Shown: positions 1 to 9,789 of the stretch, one piece after another
How positions within the stretch are numbered: the first letter of the stretch is position 1
How the letters are laid out: each line of letters opens with the position of its first letter
Origin: Kitasatospora phosalacinea
GTDB lineage: Bacteria; Actinomycetota; Actinomycetes; Streptomycetales; Streptomycetaceae
Length of the DNA: 64,000 nucleotides
Direction of reading: 5' to 3'
Assembly: GCF_000717185.1 (NCBI RefSeq)
Contig: NZ_JNYE01000078.1
Location: forward strand, 5,861-69,860
The notes under the pieces: model-generated
Databases searched by the model: none
Told to the model about the DNA's origin: nothing
What the model saw: only the letters and a program-made list of their open reading frames with translations
Position numbers and translations under genes: made by a program

Positions 1-157
1 GCTCGCCGTACGCGACCATCTCGCGCGGCATCCGGTGCGCGGAGACGACGTCGACCTCGTACGGGATCTCGAACTCGTCGAGCGCCTGCGCGGCGGCCTC
101 CATCACGGGCCAGTCGGAGTCGGAGCCCATCACGATGCCGACAAGGGGAGAGGTCAT
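1..157 (-). CDS. purE: PurE, N5-carboxyaminoimidazole ribonucleotide mutase (partial)
   Basis: Only the first 52 codons are in the window; the gene runs off the left edge. The translation begins [19 protein letters not shown] and continues through a VVSAHRMP segment. The GSDSD and SAHR motifs are the nucleotide/CAIR-binding signatures of PurE. PurE moves the carboxyl group of N5-CAIR to C4 to give CAIR in de novo purine synthesis. Its ATG overlaps the purK stop codon by 4 nt (ATGA), so the two genes are translationally coupled in the order purK-purE. The motifs are unmistakable; only the truncation limits what can be said. Confidence 0.95.
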   Translation of the reverse strand, partial: MTSPLVGIVMGSDSDWPVMEAAAQALDEFEIPYEVDVVSAHRMPREMVAYGE

Positions 158-1311
158 TCGGTGATCGTTCCTCGCAGGTAGGCGGCCGCGTGGCGGGCGC
201 GCTCGCGGACGTCTTCGAGGTCGTCCCCGAAGACGTTGACGTGGCCGACCTTGCGGCCGGGCTTCACGTCCTTTCCGTACATGTGGATCTTGAGGCCGGG
301 GTCGCGGGCCATGCAGTGCAGGAAGGCGCGGTACATGTCGGGGTAGTCGCCGCCGAGGACGTTGACCATGACGGTCCACCTGGCGCGGGGGCGGGGGTCG
401 CCGAGGGGGAGGTCGAGGACGGCGCGCAGGTGGTTCTCGAACTGGGAGGTGACGGCGCCGTCCTGGGACCAGTGGCCGGAGTTGTGCGGGCGCATGGCGA
501 GCTCGTTGACCAGGATGCGGCCGTCGCGGGTCTGGAAGAGCTCGACGGCGAGGTGGCCGGTGATGTCGAGCTCCCCGGCGATCCGCAGGGCGAGCTGCTG
601 GGCCTCGTCGGAGAGGGCGGGGTCGAGGTCGGGCGCGGGGGCGGTGACCTCGGCGCAGATGCCGTTCTCCTGGACGGACTCGACGACGGGGTAGGCGACG
701 GCCTGGCCGCTGGGCGAGCGGACCACGTCGGCGGCGAGCTCGCGCAGGAAGTCGACCTTCTCCTCGGCGAGGACGGGGACGCCGGCGAGGAAGGGGGCGG
801 CGGCCTCGGCCTCGTCCTTCACGACCCAGACGCCCTTGCCGTCGTAGCCGCCGCGGACGGTCTTCAGGACGACGGGGTAGCCCTCGCCCTCGGCGGCGAA
901 GGCGGTGACGTCGGCCGGGTCGGCGACCAGGCGGTGCCGGGGGCAGGGGACGCCGATGGAGTCGAGCCTGGCCCGCATGACGCCCTTGTCCTGGGCGTTG
1001 ACCAGGGCGTCCGGGCCGGGGCGGACGGCGATGCCCTCGGCCTGCAGGGTGCGCAGGTGCTCGGTGGGGACGTGCTCGTGGTCGAAGGTGATCACGTCGC
1101 AGTCGGCGGCGAAGGCCCGCAGCGTGTCGAGGTCGCGGTAGTCGCCGAGCACGGTGGTGCCGACCACCTGCGCGGCCGACTCCTGGGGGGTGTCGGCGAG
1201 GAGTTTGAAGCGGATGCCCAGCGGGATGCCCGCCTGGTGCATCATGCGGGCGAGCTGCCCGCCGCCGATGACTCCGACCACTGGAAAGTTCGCATTGCCC
1301 GCTACAGTCAC
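154..1311 (-). CDS. purK: PurK, N5-carboxyaminoimidazole ribonucleotide synthase
   Basis: This is a 385-residue ATP-grasp ligase that makes N5-CAIR from AIR, ATP and bicarbonate, the step before PurE. The N-terminal Rossmann segment [11 protein letters not shown] (about residues 14-24) is diagnostic. The ATP-grasp core carries [17 protein letters not shown] (about 148-164), and the C-terminal part has [14 protein letters not shown] (about 269-282), which holds the metal and nucleotide ligands. Length matches the family. It is followed with a 4-nt overlap by purE. The start is the first ATG before the glycine-rich loop. About 180 bp separate it from the divergent GtrA gene. No oddity was seen. 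Confidence 0.97.
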   Translation of the reverse strand: MTVAGNANFPVVGVIGGGQLARMMHQAGIPLGIRFKLLADTPQESAAQVVGTTVLGDYRDLDTLRAFAADCDVITFDHEHVPTEHLRTLQAEGIAVRPGPDALVNAQDKGVMRARLDSIGVPCPRHRLVADPADVTAFAAEGEGYPVVLKTVRGGYDGKGVWVVKDEAEAAAPFLAGVPVLAEEKVDFLRELAADVVRSPSGQAVAYPVVESVQENGICAEVTAPAPDLDPALSDEAQQLALRIAGELDITGHLAVELFQTRDGRILVNELAMRPHNSGHWSQDGAVTSQFENHLRAVLDLPLGDPRPRARWTVMVNVLGGDYPDMYRAFLHCMARDPGLKIHMYGKDVKPGRKVGHVNVFGDDLEDVRERARHAAAYLRGTITE

Positions 1312-1493
1312 GCGCTCCAGGATATCCGGGCCGGTGGGGGCGTCGGCACCGGCGTGCGCGGGGGTGGTGCGCGCCCGGATCCCGCCCCGGTCCCGGCCGG
1401 AGCACTCGCGGAGTGCGGGTAGCCTGGTGGGCCGGATCGCACGACACCTACTTATCCGACCATGTGAAGTAGACGTAGACGGAGACAGCCCGG

Positions 1494-2036
1494 ATGACGA
1501 GCACCATCGAGACGCGTCCCTCCCTGGTCCAGCGGATGCGCGGGATGCGGCTGGAAGCCCTGGGCTTCGCCCTGGTCGGCGCCTCGGGCGTGGTGGTCAA
1601 CTTCGGACTGTTCTGGATCCTCAACCACGTCCTCGGCCTGGCCCCGCTGCGCTCCAACGTGGGCGCGACGGCGGTGGCGATCGCCTCCAACTACCTCGGC
1701 TACCGCTACTGGCTCTACAAGGACCGCGACGCCGCCTCCCGCAAGCGCGAGATCACGCTGTTCCTGCTGTTCAGCGGCATCGGCATGGCGATCGAGACCG
1801 GCACCCTGGAGTTCACCCAGCACGTGCTCGGCCTGGGCACCTCGCTGGAACTGCTGGGCGGCAAGTTCCTCGGCCTGGCGGTCGCCACCGTCTTCCGCTT
1901 CGTCTCCTACCGCACCTGGGTGTTCAGGGCGATGCCGGAGCCGGCCGCCCCCGGGGCGGTGCAGGAGACCCCCGCGGTGGTGCAGGAGGCCGAACTGCTG
2001 CTGGCCGCCGAGGAGCGCCCCGCGCTGGCGAACTGA
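1494..2036 (+). CDS. GtrA family membrane protein
   Basis: A 180-residue polytopic protein with four hydrophobic segments (about residues 20-42, 50-68, 85-105 and 113-135). The segment LEALGFALVGASGVVVNFGL and the later VFRFVSYRTWVF are typical of GtrA. Members of this family are thought to move lipid-linked sugars across the membrane or assist cell-surface glycosylation; no partner glycosyltransferase is adjacent here. GGAGA lies about 8 nt upstream of the ATG. The C-terminal 30 residues are Ala/Glu-rich and probably cytoplasmic. The substrate cannot be inferred. Confidence 0.85.
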   Translation: MTSTIETRPSLVQRMRGMRLEALGFALVGASGVVVNFGLFWILNHVLGLAPLRSNVGATAVAIASNYLGYRYWLYKDRDAASRKREITLFLLFSGIGMAIETGTLEFTQHVLGLGTSLELLGGKFLGLAVATVFRFVSYRTWVFRAMPEPAAPGAVQETPAVVQEAELLLAAEERPALAN

Positions 2037-2044
2037 CCCGCGGT

Positions 2045-3286
2045 TCAGTCGTCCCCGCGGGCGAGGAACAGCGCGAACACCGGCGGCCGCAGCGACAGCA
2101 GTTCGAGGCGTCCGCCGTCGGCCTCGGCGAGGTCGCGGGCGACGGCCAGCCCGATGCCGGTGGAGTTGCGGCCGCTGACCGCCCGCTCGAAGACCCGGTT
2201 GCCGAGCTCCCGGGGGACGCCCGGCCCCTCGTCCTGGACCTCGGCGACCACCGAGCTGCCGGAGCGGCGCACCCGCAGCGTGATGGTGCCCGCGCCGTGC
2301 ATCAGCGAGTTCTCGATCAGGGTGGCGAGCACCTGGGAGACGGTGCCGGGGGTGCCGACCACCCGGGCGCCGGGCAGGCCCTCGATGACCAGTCGCCGCC
2401 CGCCGTCGCGCAGGGTGGGGCCCCACTCCTCGACCTGCTGCTTGACCACCTCGTCGAGCCCGAAGGTCACCGCGGTGGGGTTGTTGGGGTCGCGCTGGTT
2501 GGTGAGCAGCCGCTGCACCACGTCGGTGAGCCGCTCGACCTGCTGGAGGCCGATGGCGGCCTCCTCGCGGACGGTGTCCGGGTCCTCGGCGAGCGCGGTG
2601 ATCTCCTCCAGGCGCATGGAGAGCGCGGTGAGGGGGGTGCGCAGCTGGTGCGAGGCGTCGGCGGCGAGGCGGCGTTCGGCGGTGAGCATCCGGGCGATGC
2701 GTTCGGCGCTGGTGTCCAGCACCTCGGCGATCCGGTCGAGTTCGGGGACGCCGTAGCGGCGGCCCTGCGGCCTCGGGTCGCCGGAGCCGAGCCGTTCGGC
2801 GGTCTCGGCGAGGTCGGTGAGCGGCCGGGCCAGGCGCTTGGCCTGCCAGACGGCGAGCGCCACGGCGGCCTGGACGGCGAGCAGCGCGACCACGCCGAGC
2901 AGCAGCAGCATGTTGCCGATCTCGTGGTCGAGCGCGGTGCGGGACTGCGCGGCGGTGACGGTCTCCCCGCTGGCGCCGGTCTCGGTGGCGGTCAGCGCGT
3001 CGCCCCGGACGGGGTGGCCGAGGGCGATCTGCGGCTGTCCGGGGATGTCCACGGTGACGTGGTAGTCGTCGCCGGTGACCACGGCGGCGAACTTCTCGCC
3101 GCTGACCGGCTCGCCCGCGGCGAGCCGGCTCTCGACCAGGCCGAGCACCCGGACCGCCACCGCGTCCACCCGGTCGTTGGCGGCGTTGACGATCGTCTGC
3201 TTCTCGATCAGGGCCAGCGGCACGCAGAACACCGCGACCACCACCAGGACGACGCCCAGCAGTGAGTTGATCATCCTGCGCTTCAC
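2045..3286 (-). CDS. Two-component sensor histidine kinase
   Basis: A 413-residue membrane kinase. TM1 is at about residues 7-26, followed by an extracytoplasmic sensor of about 100 residues, TM2 at about 126-148 and a HAMP region to about 205. The phospho-acceptor motif SHQLRTPLTAL has its His near residue 213. The HATPase domain shows an N box (ATLIENSLMHG), a G1 box (DEGPGVP) and a G2 box (GIGLAVARD). It lies 65 bp downstream of a response-regulator gene on the same strand, so the two form a pair. The sensor domain has no recognisable fold, and the signal is unknown. Confidence 0.93.
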   Translation of the reverse strand: MKRRMINSLLGVVLVVVAVFCVPLALIEKQTIVNAANDRVDAVAVRVLGLVESRLAAGEPVSGEKFAAVVTGDDYHVTVDIPGQPQIALGHPVRGDALTATETGASGETVTAAQSRTALDHEIGNMLLLLGVVALLAVQAAVALAVWQAKRLARPLTDLAETAERLGSGDPRPQGRRYGVPELDRIAEVLDTSAERIARMLTAERRLAADASHQLRTPLTALSMRLEEITALAEDPDTVREEAAIGLQQVERLTDVVQRLLTNQRDPNNPTAVTFGLDEVVKQQVEEWGPTLRDGGRRLVIEGLPGARVVGTPGTVSQVLATLIENSLMHGAGTITLRVRRSGSSVVAEVQDEGPGVPRELGNRVFERAVSGRNSTGIGLAVARDLAEADGGRLELLSLRPPVFALFLARGDD

Positions 3287-3351
3287 GCCGGGCGGTCCTT
3301 CGGTCGGGTCGGTTCGCTGCGGTGCCTGCGGTCAGCGCTGCTCGGGTCCGG

Positions 3352-4026
3352 TCAGTTCTTCTCGAAGCGGAAGCCGACGCCCCGCACGGTGGCGATGTAG
3401 CGGGGGTTCGCGGCGTCGTCGCCGAGCTTCTTGCGCAGCCAGGAGATGTGCATGTCCAGGGTCTTGGTGGAGGTCCACCAGGTGGTGTCCCAGACCTGGC
3501 GCATGATCTCCTCGCGGGTGACCACCCGTCCGGCGTCCCGGACCAGGACCCGCAGCAGCTCGAACTCCTTGGCGGAGAGGGTGAGTTCCTCCTCGCCGAG
3601 CCAGGCGCGGTGCGACTCGATGTCGATCTTCACGCCGTGCGCGCCGGTGGTCAGCTGGTCGACGTTGCCGCGCCGGAGCAGGGCCCGGACCCGGGCGAGC
3701 AGTTCGGCCAGCCGGAACGGCTTGGTGACGTAGTCGTCGGCGCCGGCGTCCAGGCCGACCACGGTGTCCACCTCGTCGGCGCGGGCGGTGAGCACCAGGA
3801 CCGGGAAGCTCTTGCCGTCGGCGCGCAGCCGCCGGCACACCTCCAGGCCGTCCATCTCGGGGAGCCCGAGGTCGAGCACGATCAGGTCGACGTCCTCGCC
3901 GAGGCCGGCGCCGAGGGCGGTCGGTCCGTCCTCGCGGACGAGCACCTCGTAGCCCTCGCGGCGCAGGGCGCGGGCCAGCGGTTCGGAGATTGCCGGGTCG
4001 TCCTCGGCCAGCAGCACACAGGTCAT
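3352..4026 (-). CDS. OmpR/PhoB-family response regulator
   Basis: A 224-residue regulator with an N-terminal receiver domain: acidic pocket EDD near residue 8, phospho-acceptor Asp in LIVLDLGLPEMDG near 51, and Lys in YVTKPF near 101. The C-terminal winged helix (about 130-222) ends in the usual IATVRGVGFRFE. It is transcribed upstream of the sensor kinase at 2045-3286 and presumably receives phosphate from it. No target can be named from sequence alone. Confidence 0.95.
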   Translation of the reverse strand: MTCVLLAEDDPAISEPLARALRREGYEVLVREDGPTALGAGLGEDVDLIVLDLGLPEMDGLEVCRRLRADGKSFPVLVLTARADEVDTVVGLDAGADDYVTKPFRLAELLARVRALLRRGNVDQLTTGAHGVKIDIESHRAWLGEEELTLSAKEFELLRVLVRDAGRVVTREEIMRQVWDTTWWTSTKTLDMHISWLRKKLGDDAANPRYIATVRGVGFRFEKN

Positions 4027-4342
4027 AGGGGCGATGGTAGACCGCGCGAGGGCCGCCGATCAGGGGGTCTCCGGCCGTCCCGGCACGCCCGGACGGGCCG
4101 CTGTGAACACCGTCACAGCCCGTGATCAACTTGCTTTCCGGGCCCGCTTCGGCAGCAACTGCGCTTTCATGGACATTCTTCGCATCACCCTTGGTTTCGC
4201 AGGCAATCTTCCGCCAGCGGCGTCAAAATGTACGATGCACAGCCGCAGAGCTTTACCTTCTGCATACCATTCACGCTCCGTGAGCAGCCGAACTCGCGAC
4301 TTAGAGTGGTGGGGAACCCGAGAAAACAGGCAAGGAATCAGC
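4027..4342. other. Intergenic region between divergent regulator and peptide-transporter genes
   Basis: A 316-bp gap whose right two-thirds (about 4120-4340) is clearly richer in A+T than the surrounding genes. It presumably carries the divergent promoters of the two-component system and the POT transporter. I could not fix convincing -35/-10 pairs or an operator, and I see no small reading frame with a ribosome site here. Confidence 0.5.
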
Positions 4343-5851
4343 ATGGCTTCGACCACCCTGGAGCCCGGGGTACGGCCCTCCCCCACCCCGGGACGGACCT
4401 TCCTCGGCCACCCCCGCGGCCTGGCCACCCTCTTCATGACCGAGACGTGGGAGCGCTTCAGCTTCTACGGCATGCGCGCCCTGCTGGTGGTCTACATGTC
4501 CACCGCGGCGGCGAAGGGCGGCCTGGAGCTCCCGGTGGCCACCGCCGCCGCCGTGTACTCGGTCTACAACGCCATGGTCTACCTGCTCGCCCTGCCCGGC
4601 GGCTGGATCGCCGACCGGCTGCTCGGCGCCCGGCGCACCGTCGCCCTCGGTGGGCTGGTCATCATGGTCGGGCACTTCATGCTCGCCGTGCCCGGCGAGG
4701 CGTTCTTCTTCGCCGGCCTCGTCCCGATCGCGATCGGCTCCGGCCTACTCAAGGCCAACATCTCCACGATGGTCGGCCAGCTCTACGACGAGGACGACGA
4801 CTCGCGCCGCGACGGCGGCTTCACCGTCTTCTACATGGGCATCAACCTCGGCGCCTTCCTCGCCCCGCTGGTGATCGGCACCGTCGGGCAGGAGGTGAAC
4901 TGGCACCTGGGCTTCGCGCTGGCGGGCGTCGGCATAGCGCTCGGCCTGGTCCAGTACCTGCTGGGCAGCCGCCACCTGAGCCCGCGCTCGGACGTCGTCG
5001 CCTCGCCGATGAGCCGGGACGAGCGCCGCACGGTGCTGCGCAGGGCCGGGGCCTGGCTGGCCGCCGCCGCGCTGTTCTACGGCGTGGTGGCCGGCACCGG
5101 GCACTTCACCGTCTCCTGGGCGATCTGGCCGCTCTCGCTGGCCGGCCTCGCCGTCCCCGCCCTGGTGTTCGCCCGGATCCGCCGGGACCGCGACCTGACC
5201 GGGGCGGAGCGCTCCCGGATGGGCGGCTACCTGTGGTTCTTCGTGGCGGCCGCGGTGTTCTGGATGATCTACGACCAGTCCGGCTCCACGCTGAGCGTGT
5301 TCGCCGAGCAGAAGACCGCCGGGAGCCTGTTCGGCGTCGACTTCCCGTCCAGCTGGTTCCAGTCGCTGAACCCGCTGTACATCATGGCGCTGGCCCCGGT
5401 CTTCGCCTGGCTGTGGAACGCCGCCGCCCGGCGCGGCCGCAACCCCTCCACCACCGCGAAGTTCGCCTTCGGCCTGCTGATGATCGGCGCGTCCTTCCTG
5501 GTGATGATGCTCGCCATGGCGGCGGCCGCGGGCGGCACCGCGGTCTCGCCGCTCTGGCTGGCCGTGGTCTACCTGATCCAGACCACCGGCGAGCTGGCCC
5601 TCTCCCCGGTCGGCCTGTCCGTCACCACCAAGCTGGCGCCCGCCAAGTACGCCAGCCAGATGATGGGCGTGTGGTTCCTCGCCGTCACCGCGGGCGACTG
5701 CGTGGCCGCGCTCGCCCAGCTGCTGCTCGGCGACGACGTGGTCGGCTCGACCTGGTACTTCGCCGTCCAGGGCCTGCTGGCGGTCGCCGCGGGCGTCGGC
5801 CTGTTCGCCGCCCGCGGCCGGATCGGACGGCTGATGGGCGACGCCCGCTGA
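4343..5851 (+). CDS. POT (PTR2) family di-/tripeptide:proton symporter
   Basis: A 502-residue membrane protein with about 14 hydrophobic segments. The family signature is clear: FMTETWERFSFYGMRALLVV near residues 31-50, then FTVFYMGINLGAF near 160, the second PTR2 motif. Proteins of this family import di- and tripeptides with protons. The ATG at 4343 (MASTTLEP) is preferred over an upstream extension because the N-terminus then matches the family. Its stop codon lies inside a short tandem-repeat tract (5841-5900). It is convergent with hutI. Confidence 0.93.
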   Translation: MASTTLEPGVRPSPTPGRTFLGHPRGLATLFMTETWERFSFYGMRALLVVYMSTAAAKGGLELPVATAAAVYSVYNAMVYLLALPGGWIADRLLGARRTVALGGLVIMVGHFMLAVPGEAFFFAGLVPIAIGSGLLKANISTMVGQLYDEDDDSRRDGGFTVFYMGINLGAFLAPLVIGTVGQEVNWHLGFALAGVGIALGLVQYLLGSRHLSPRSDVVASPMSRDERRTVLRRAGAWLAAAALFYGVVAGTGHFTVSWAIWPLSLAGLAVPALVFARIRRDRDLTGAERSRMGGYLWFFVAAAVFWMIYDQSGSTLSVFAEQKTAGSLFGVDFPSSWFQSLNPLYIMALAPVFAWLWNAAARRGRNPSTTAKFAFGLLMIGASFLVMMLAMAAAAGGTAVSPLWLAVVYLIQTTGELALSPVGLSVTTKLAPAKYASQMMGVWFLAVTAGDCVAALAQLLLGDDVVGSTWYFAVQGLLAVAAGVGLFAARGRIGRLMGDAR

Positions 5852-5900
5852 CGCCCGCTGGCTCCTGCTGACGCCCGCTGACTCCCGCTGACGCCGCTTC
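5841..5900. repeat. 10-bp tandem repeat overlapping the POT transporter stop codon
   Basis: Six consecutive 10-bp units resemble ACGCCCGCTG. Units 1, 2 and 4 are exact, unit 5 has one change, and units 3 and 6 diverge. The first unit contains the last codons and stop of the transporter gene. The array fills the gap to the convergent hutI stop, consistent with replication slippage in a GC-rich gap. Confidence 0.8.
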
Positions 5901-7065
5901 AGAGCCGGCGGACCCCGCCCTGCCACACCGCGGCGGTCAGCGGGACGCCCGGGCGGTACGCCAGGTGGACGTGCGAGGGCGCGTCCAGCAGGTGCAGGTC
6001 CGCCCGGGCGCCGGGGGCGATCCGGCCCACGTCGGTGCGGCGCAGCGCGAGCGCGCCGCCCGCGGTGGCGGCGTGCACCGCCTCGTCGGGGGTCATGCCC
6101 ATCTCGCGGACCGCGACGGCCACGCAGAACGGCATCGAGCTGGTGAAGCTGGAGCCCGGGTTGCAGTCGGTGGACAGCGCGACCGCGGCGCCCGCGTCCA
6201 GCAGCCGCCGGGCGTCCGGGTAGGGCGCGCGGGTGGAGAACTCGGCGCCCGGCAGCAGGGTCGCCACCGTCGTGCTCCCGGCCAGCGCGGCGACGTCCGC
6301 GTCGGTCAGGTGGGTGCAGTGGTCGGCGGACGCGGCGCCCAGCTCCACCGCGAGCTGCACGCCGGGGCCGTGGCCCAGCTGGTTGGCGTGGACGCGCGGC
6401 TGCAGGCCCTGCGCGAGGCCCGCGGTGAGCACCGCCCGGGCCTGGTCGCCGTCGAAGGCGCCGCGCTCGCAGAACACGTCCACCCAGCGGGCGTAGGGCG
6501 CGCACGCGGCGAGCATCTCGCCCGTCACCAGCTCCACGTACCCGGCCGGGTCGTCGGCGTACTCGGGGGCGACCACGTGCGCGCCGAGGTAGGTGGTCTC
6601 CTCGGTGTGGCCCGCGGCGATCCGCAGTGAGCGGGCCTCGTCCGCGGTGCTCAGGCCGTAGCCGGACTTCACCTCGACGGTGGTGGTGCCCTGGCGCAGC
6701 ATCTCGGCCAGGTAGCGGGTCAGGTTGGCGTTCAGCTCGGCGTCGGAGGCGGCCCGGGTCGCGGCGACGGTGGTGCGGATCCCGCCCGCGCTGTACGCCC
6801 GGCCCGACATCCGGGCGTGGAACTCGGCGGTGCGGTCCCCGGCGAACACCAGGTGCGCGTGGCTGTCCACGAACCCGGGCAGCAGCGCCCGGCCGCCCGC
6901 GTCCACCGCCTCGTCGGCCGCGGGCGCGGCCGGGCCCGGGCCGACCCAGGCGACGCGGTCGCCGTCCACCACCACGGCGGCGTCGGCGAGCAGGCCGAGC
7001 GGGCCCTCGCCGAGGGCGGGGTCGTTGGTGACCAGCGAACCGATGTTGCTGATGAGCGTGCTCAT
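5899..7065 (-). CDS. hutI: HutI, imidazolonepropionase
   Basis: A 388-residue metallo-dependent amidohydrolase that opens the ring of 4-imidazolone-5-propanoate to N-formimidoyl-L-glutamate, the third step of histidine breakdown. The metal-binding HxH is in [15 protein letters not shown] (about residue 67). Further ligands lie in [12 protein letters not shown] and near SADHCTHL, and STDCNPGSS precedes the C-terminal part. Length fits the family. It is the last gene of the minus-strand block hutU - M20 hydrolase - hutF - hutI and is separated from hutF by 184 bp filled with an 11-copy tandem repeat. The ATG at 7065 has only a weak ribosome site (GAGAC). Confidence 0.96.
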   Translation of the reverse strand: MSTLISNIGSLVTNDPALGEGPLGLLADAAVVVDGDRVAWVGPGPAAPAADEAVDAGGRALLPGFVDSHAHLVFAGDRTAEFHARMSGRAYSAGGIRTTVAATRAASDAELNANLTRYLAEMLRQGTTTVEVKSGYGLSTADEARSLRIAAGHTEETTYLGAHVVAPEYADDPAGYVELVTGEMLAACAPYARWVDVFCERGAFDGDQARAVLTAGLAQGLQPRVHANQLGHGPGVQLAVELGAASADHCTHLTDADVAALAGSTTVATLLPGAEFSTRAPYPDARRLLDAGAAVALSTDCNPGSSFTSSMPFCVAVAVREMGMTPDEAVHAATAGGALALRRTDVGRIAPGARADLHLLDAPSHVHLAYRPGVPLTAAVWQGGVRRL

Positions 7066-7100
7066 GGCGGGTCTCTGTCCTTGATCGGCCGGGCGGGCGT

Positions 7101-7243
7101 GTCGGGCGTGTGTGTCGGGCGGGCGTGTCGGGCGTGTGTGTCGGGCGGGCGTGTCGGGCGGGAGCGTCGGGCGCGTGTGTCGGGCGCGCGTGTCGGGCGT
7201 GCGTGTCGGGCGTGCGTGTCGGGCGCGCGTGTCGGGCGGGGGC
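7101..7243. repeat. 13-bp tandem repeat, 11 units, between hutF and hutI
   Basis: The core GTCGGGCG recurs with an exact 13-bp spacing at 7101, 7114, 7127, 7140, 7153, 7166, 7179, 7192, 7205, 7218 and 7231. The five variable bases follow roughly NGYGT. The array occupies most of the hutF-hutI gap. Because 13 is not a multiple of three, it is not a coding repeat. Any hutF-hutI read-through transcript would include it. Confidence 0.95.
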
Positions 7244-7249
7244 GGGCCG

Positions 7250-8602
7250 TTACCGCAGGGCGCCGATGGCCGCGGCGAGGGCGCGCCCGGTCTCCGGGAC
7301 GAGCTGGTGCACGCCGTCCTTGACCACGTGCCGTCCGCCGACCACCAGGTGGCGGACGTCGGCGGCGGACGCCGCGAAGACCGCGGTCTCGGCGCCGAGC
7401 CGGGGCGGCGCCCCGACGGTGCGGACGGTGTCGAGCGCGAGGACGCAGAAGTCGGCGAGGGCGCCGGCCTCCAGGCGGCCCGCCTCGGGCCAGCCGAGCG
7501 AGGCGTGGCCGTCGGCGGTGCCCGCGCGGAGCAGCTCGTTGGCGGTCCAGTGGCCGCGGGTGCGGGTGCGCAGGCGCTCGTCGAGCTCCAGCGCGCGGGC
7601 CTCCTCGAACGGGTCGACGACGGCGTGGCTGTCGGAGCCGAGGCTGATCGGGCAGCCCGCGGAGGCGAGCTGCCGGGCCGGGCCGATGCCGTCGGCGAGG
7701 TCCCGTTCGGTGGTGGGGCACATGCAGACGGTGGTGCCGGAGCCGGCGAGCAGCCGGACGTCCTCGTCGGTGAGGTGGGTGGCGTGCACGGCGCTGGTGC
7801 GCGGGCCGAGGACGCCGTGGTCGGCGAGCAGCCGGGTGGGGGTGACGCCGTGCGCGGCGAGGCAGGCGTCGTTCTCGGCGGTCTGCTCGGAGAGGTGGAC
7901 GTGCAGCGGGGCCCGGCGCGCCTCGGCCCAGTGCGCGACGGTGCCCAACTGCCCGGCGGGGACGGCGCGGACGCTGTGCACGGCGGCGCCGATCCGGGCG
8001 TGCTCGGCGCCCCGCAGGGCGGCGGCCCGTTCGGCCCAGGCGTCCGCGTCGCCGTCGGAGAAGCGCAGCTGGTGCCGGTTCGGTTCGGCGCCGAAGCCGG
8101 AGGACAGGTAGCAGGTGTCGAGCAGGGTGATCCGGATCCCGGCCCGGTCGGCGGCCTCGATCAGCGCCTCGCCCATCGCGTTCGGGTTCGCGTACGGGGT
8201 GCCGTCGGGCCCGTGGTGCAGGTAGTGGAACTCGCCGACGGCGGTGGTGCCCGCGAGCGCCATCTCGGCGTACACGGCGGTGGCGAGCGCCAGGTAGCGG
8301 TCGGGGTTGAGCGCGGCGGCGGCCCGGTACATGGTGTCGCGCCAGGTCCAGAACGTCCCGGAGCCGACCTGCACGGTGGAGCGCAGCGCCCGGTGGAAGG
8401 CGTGCGAGTGCGCGTTGGCCTGCCCGGGCAGGGCGAGCCCGGCCAGCCGGACGGCCCCGGCGGGGCAGGGCCCGCTGCCGGGGGCGACCTCGGCGATCCG
8501 GCCGTCCGGCCCGACGGTGATCCGCACCTCGGGCTGGACGGCGGGGCCGTTCGGGTGCGGCAGCCAGGCGTGCTCGGCCCAGTACGTCACGACGGACGGC
8601 AT
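7250..8602 (-). CDS. hutF: HutF, formimidoylglutamate deiminase
   Basis: A 450-residue amidohydrolase-superfamily enzyme converting N-formimidoyl-L-glutamate to N-formyl-L-glutamate and ammonia. The metal motif is in [13 protein letters not shown] (about residue 60). Further landmarks are [11 protein letters not shown], the metal-site HVHLSEQ and a SLGSDSHA segment. It begins [14 protein letters not shown] and overlaps the end of the preceding M20 hydrolase gene by 16 bp, so the two are probably co-translated. HutF marks the five-step hut pathway, in which formylglutamate is an intermediate and a deformylase must follow. Confidence 0.94.
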   Translation of the reverse strand: MPSVVTYWAEHAWLPHPNGPAVQPEVRITVGPDGRIAEVAPGSGPCPAGAVRLAGLALPGQANAHSHAFHRALRSTVQVGSGTFWTWRDTMYRAAAALNPDRYLALATAVYAEMALAGTTAVGEFHYLHHGPDGTPYANPNAMGEALIEAADRAGIRITLLDTCYLSSGFGAEPNRHQLRFSDGDADAWAERAAALRGAEHARIGAAVHSVRAVPAGQLGTVAHWAEARRAPLHVHLSEQTAENDACLAAHGVTPTRLLADHGVLGPRTSAVHATHLTDEDVRLLAGSGTTVCMCPTTERDLADGIGPARQLASAGCPISLGSDSHAVVDPFEEARALELDERLRTRTRGHWTANELLRAGTADGHASLGWPEAGRLEAGALADFCVLALDTVRTVGAPPRLGAETAVFAASAADVRHLVVGGRHVVKDGVHQLVPETGRALAAAIGALR

Positions 8603-9789
8603 GCGAGGTCCTCCAGTACGCGGGCCAGTGCGGTGACCCCGGCGTGGCAGTCGGCCCGTTCGGCGTGCTCGGCCGGGGAGTGCGAGACCCCGCTGGGGTT
8701 GCGCACGAACAGCATGGCGGTCGGGACGGCGGCGGCCAGGACCCCGGCGTCGTGTCCCGCGCCGGTGGGCAGGACGGGGGCGTCCAGCAGCTGCGCGAGG
8801 CGGTCGCGCAGCGGGCCGTCGAAGTCGACGACGGGGGTGTACGACTCGCGGGTGAGCTCGACCCGGACGCCGTCGCGTTCGCCGCGCTCGGCCGCCGACT
8901 GCTCGATCCCTGCGACGAGTCGGCCGAGGGTCTGCTCGTCGGGGGCGCGCGAGTCCAGCCAGCCGCGGACCAGCGAGGCGATGGCGTTGGTGCCGTTGGG
9001 CTCGACGGCGACCTTGCCGAAGGTGGCGAGCGCCCCGGCGAGCCGGGCCTTCTTGCGGGCGGCGAGCACGGTGGTGGCGTAGGTCAGCATCGGGTCGCGG
9101 CGGTCGGCGAGCAGGGTGGTGCCGGCGTGGTTGGCCTCGCCGTGGAAGTCGAACCGCCACCGGCCGTGCGGCCAGATCGCACTGGCCACGCCGACCGGCC
9201 TCCCCTCGGTGAGGAAGCGGCCCTGCTCGACGTGGAGTTCGACGAACGCGCCGATCCGGCCGAGCAGTTCGGGGTCGGGGCCGATCAGCGCGGGGTCGTG
9301 CCCGGCCCGCTCCATCGCGTCGGGCAGCCGGACGCCGTCGGCGTCGCGCAGCGCGTGCGCGGCCTCCCGGTCGAGCACGCCGGTGGCCAGCCGGGAGCCG
9401 ACGCAGGCGACGCCGAACCGGGCGCCCTCCTCGTCGCCGAAGTTGACGATGCCCAGCGGACGGGTGAACTCGGCGCCGCGGGCCCGCAGTTCGTCGTACG
9501 CGGCGAAGGCGGAGACCACTCCGAGCGGGCCGTCGTAGGCGCCGCCGTCGGGGACGGAGTCCAGGTGCGAGCCGGTGACGACGGCGTTCCCGGCGGCCGG
9601 GTCGCCGTGCCAGGCCCACTGGTTGCCGTTGCGGTCGCTCCTGTACGCCAGGCCGCGGGAGCGGGCCTGCTGCTCGAACCAGGCCCGGCACTCGGCGTCG
9701 GCGGAGTTCCAGGCGTGCCGCCGGTAGCCGCCGGTGGCGGCGGAGCGGCCCACGGGGAGCAGCTCCGCCCACATCGCGTCGAAGCTCAC
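8587..9789 (-). CDS. M20-family amidohydrolase (allantoate amidohydrolase-like), probable N-formylglutamate deformylase
   Basis: A 400-residue zinc peptidase of the M20 allantoate/N-carbamoyl-amino-acid amidohydrolase group. Motifs include [19 protein letters not shown] (metal His/Asp, about residue 72), [17 protein letters not shown] (about 193) and the C-terminal GHDAGVL. Automatic annotation would call it allantoate amidohydrolase. However, it sits between hutU (GTGA overlap) and hutF (16-bp overlap), and no HutG-type deformylase is present in the window. I infer that it removes the formyl group from N-formyl-L-glutamate. The start is GTG, coupled to the hutU stop. Confidence 0.85.
   Translation of the reverse strand: MSFDAMWAELLPVGRSAATGGYRRHAWNSADAECRAWFEQQARSRGLAYRSDRNGNQWAWHGDPAAGNAVVTGSHLDSVPDGGAYDGPLGVVSAFAAYDELRARGAEFTRPLGIVNFGDEEGARFGVACVGSRLATGVLDREAAHALRDADGVRLPDAMERAGHDPALIGPDPELLGRIGAFVELHVEQGRFLTEGRPVGVASAIWPHGRWRFDFHGEANHAGTTLLADRRDPMLTYATTVLAARKKARLAGALATFGKVAVEPNGTNAIASLVRGWLDSRAPDEQTLGRLVAGIEQSAAERGERDGVRVELTRESYTPVVDFDGPLRDRLAQLLDAPVLPTGAGHDAGVLAAAVPTAMLFVRNPSGVSHSPAEHAERADCHAGVTALARVLEDLACRPS

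Noticed and set aside
190..1422. Long plus-strand frame opposite purK
   Set aside because: Composed of Gly/Val/Ala/Asp strings typical of the antisense of a high-GC gene; purK on the other strand is certain.
1448..1472. CTACTT...AAGTAG inverted repeat before the GtrA gene
   Set aside because: Six-bp arms with a 13-bp spacer are easily found by chance, and there is no second instance or regulator to support it.
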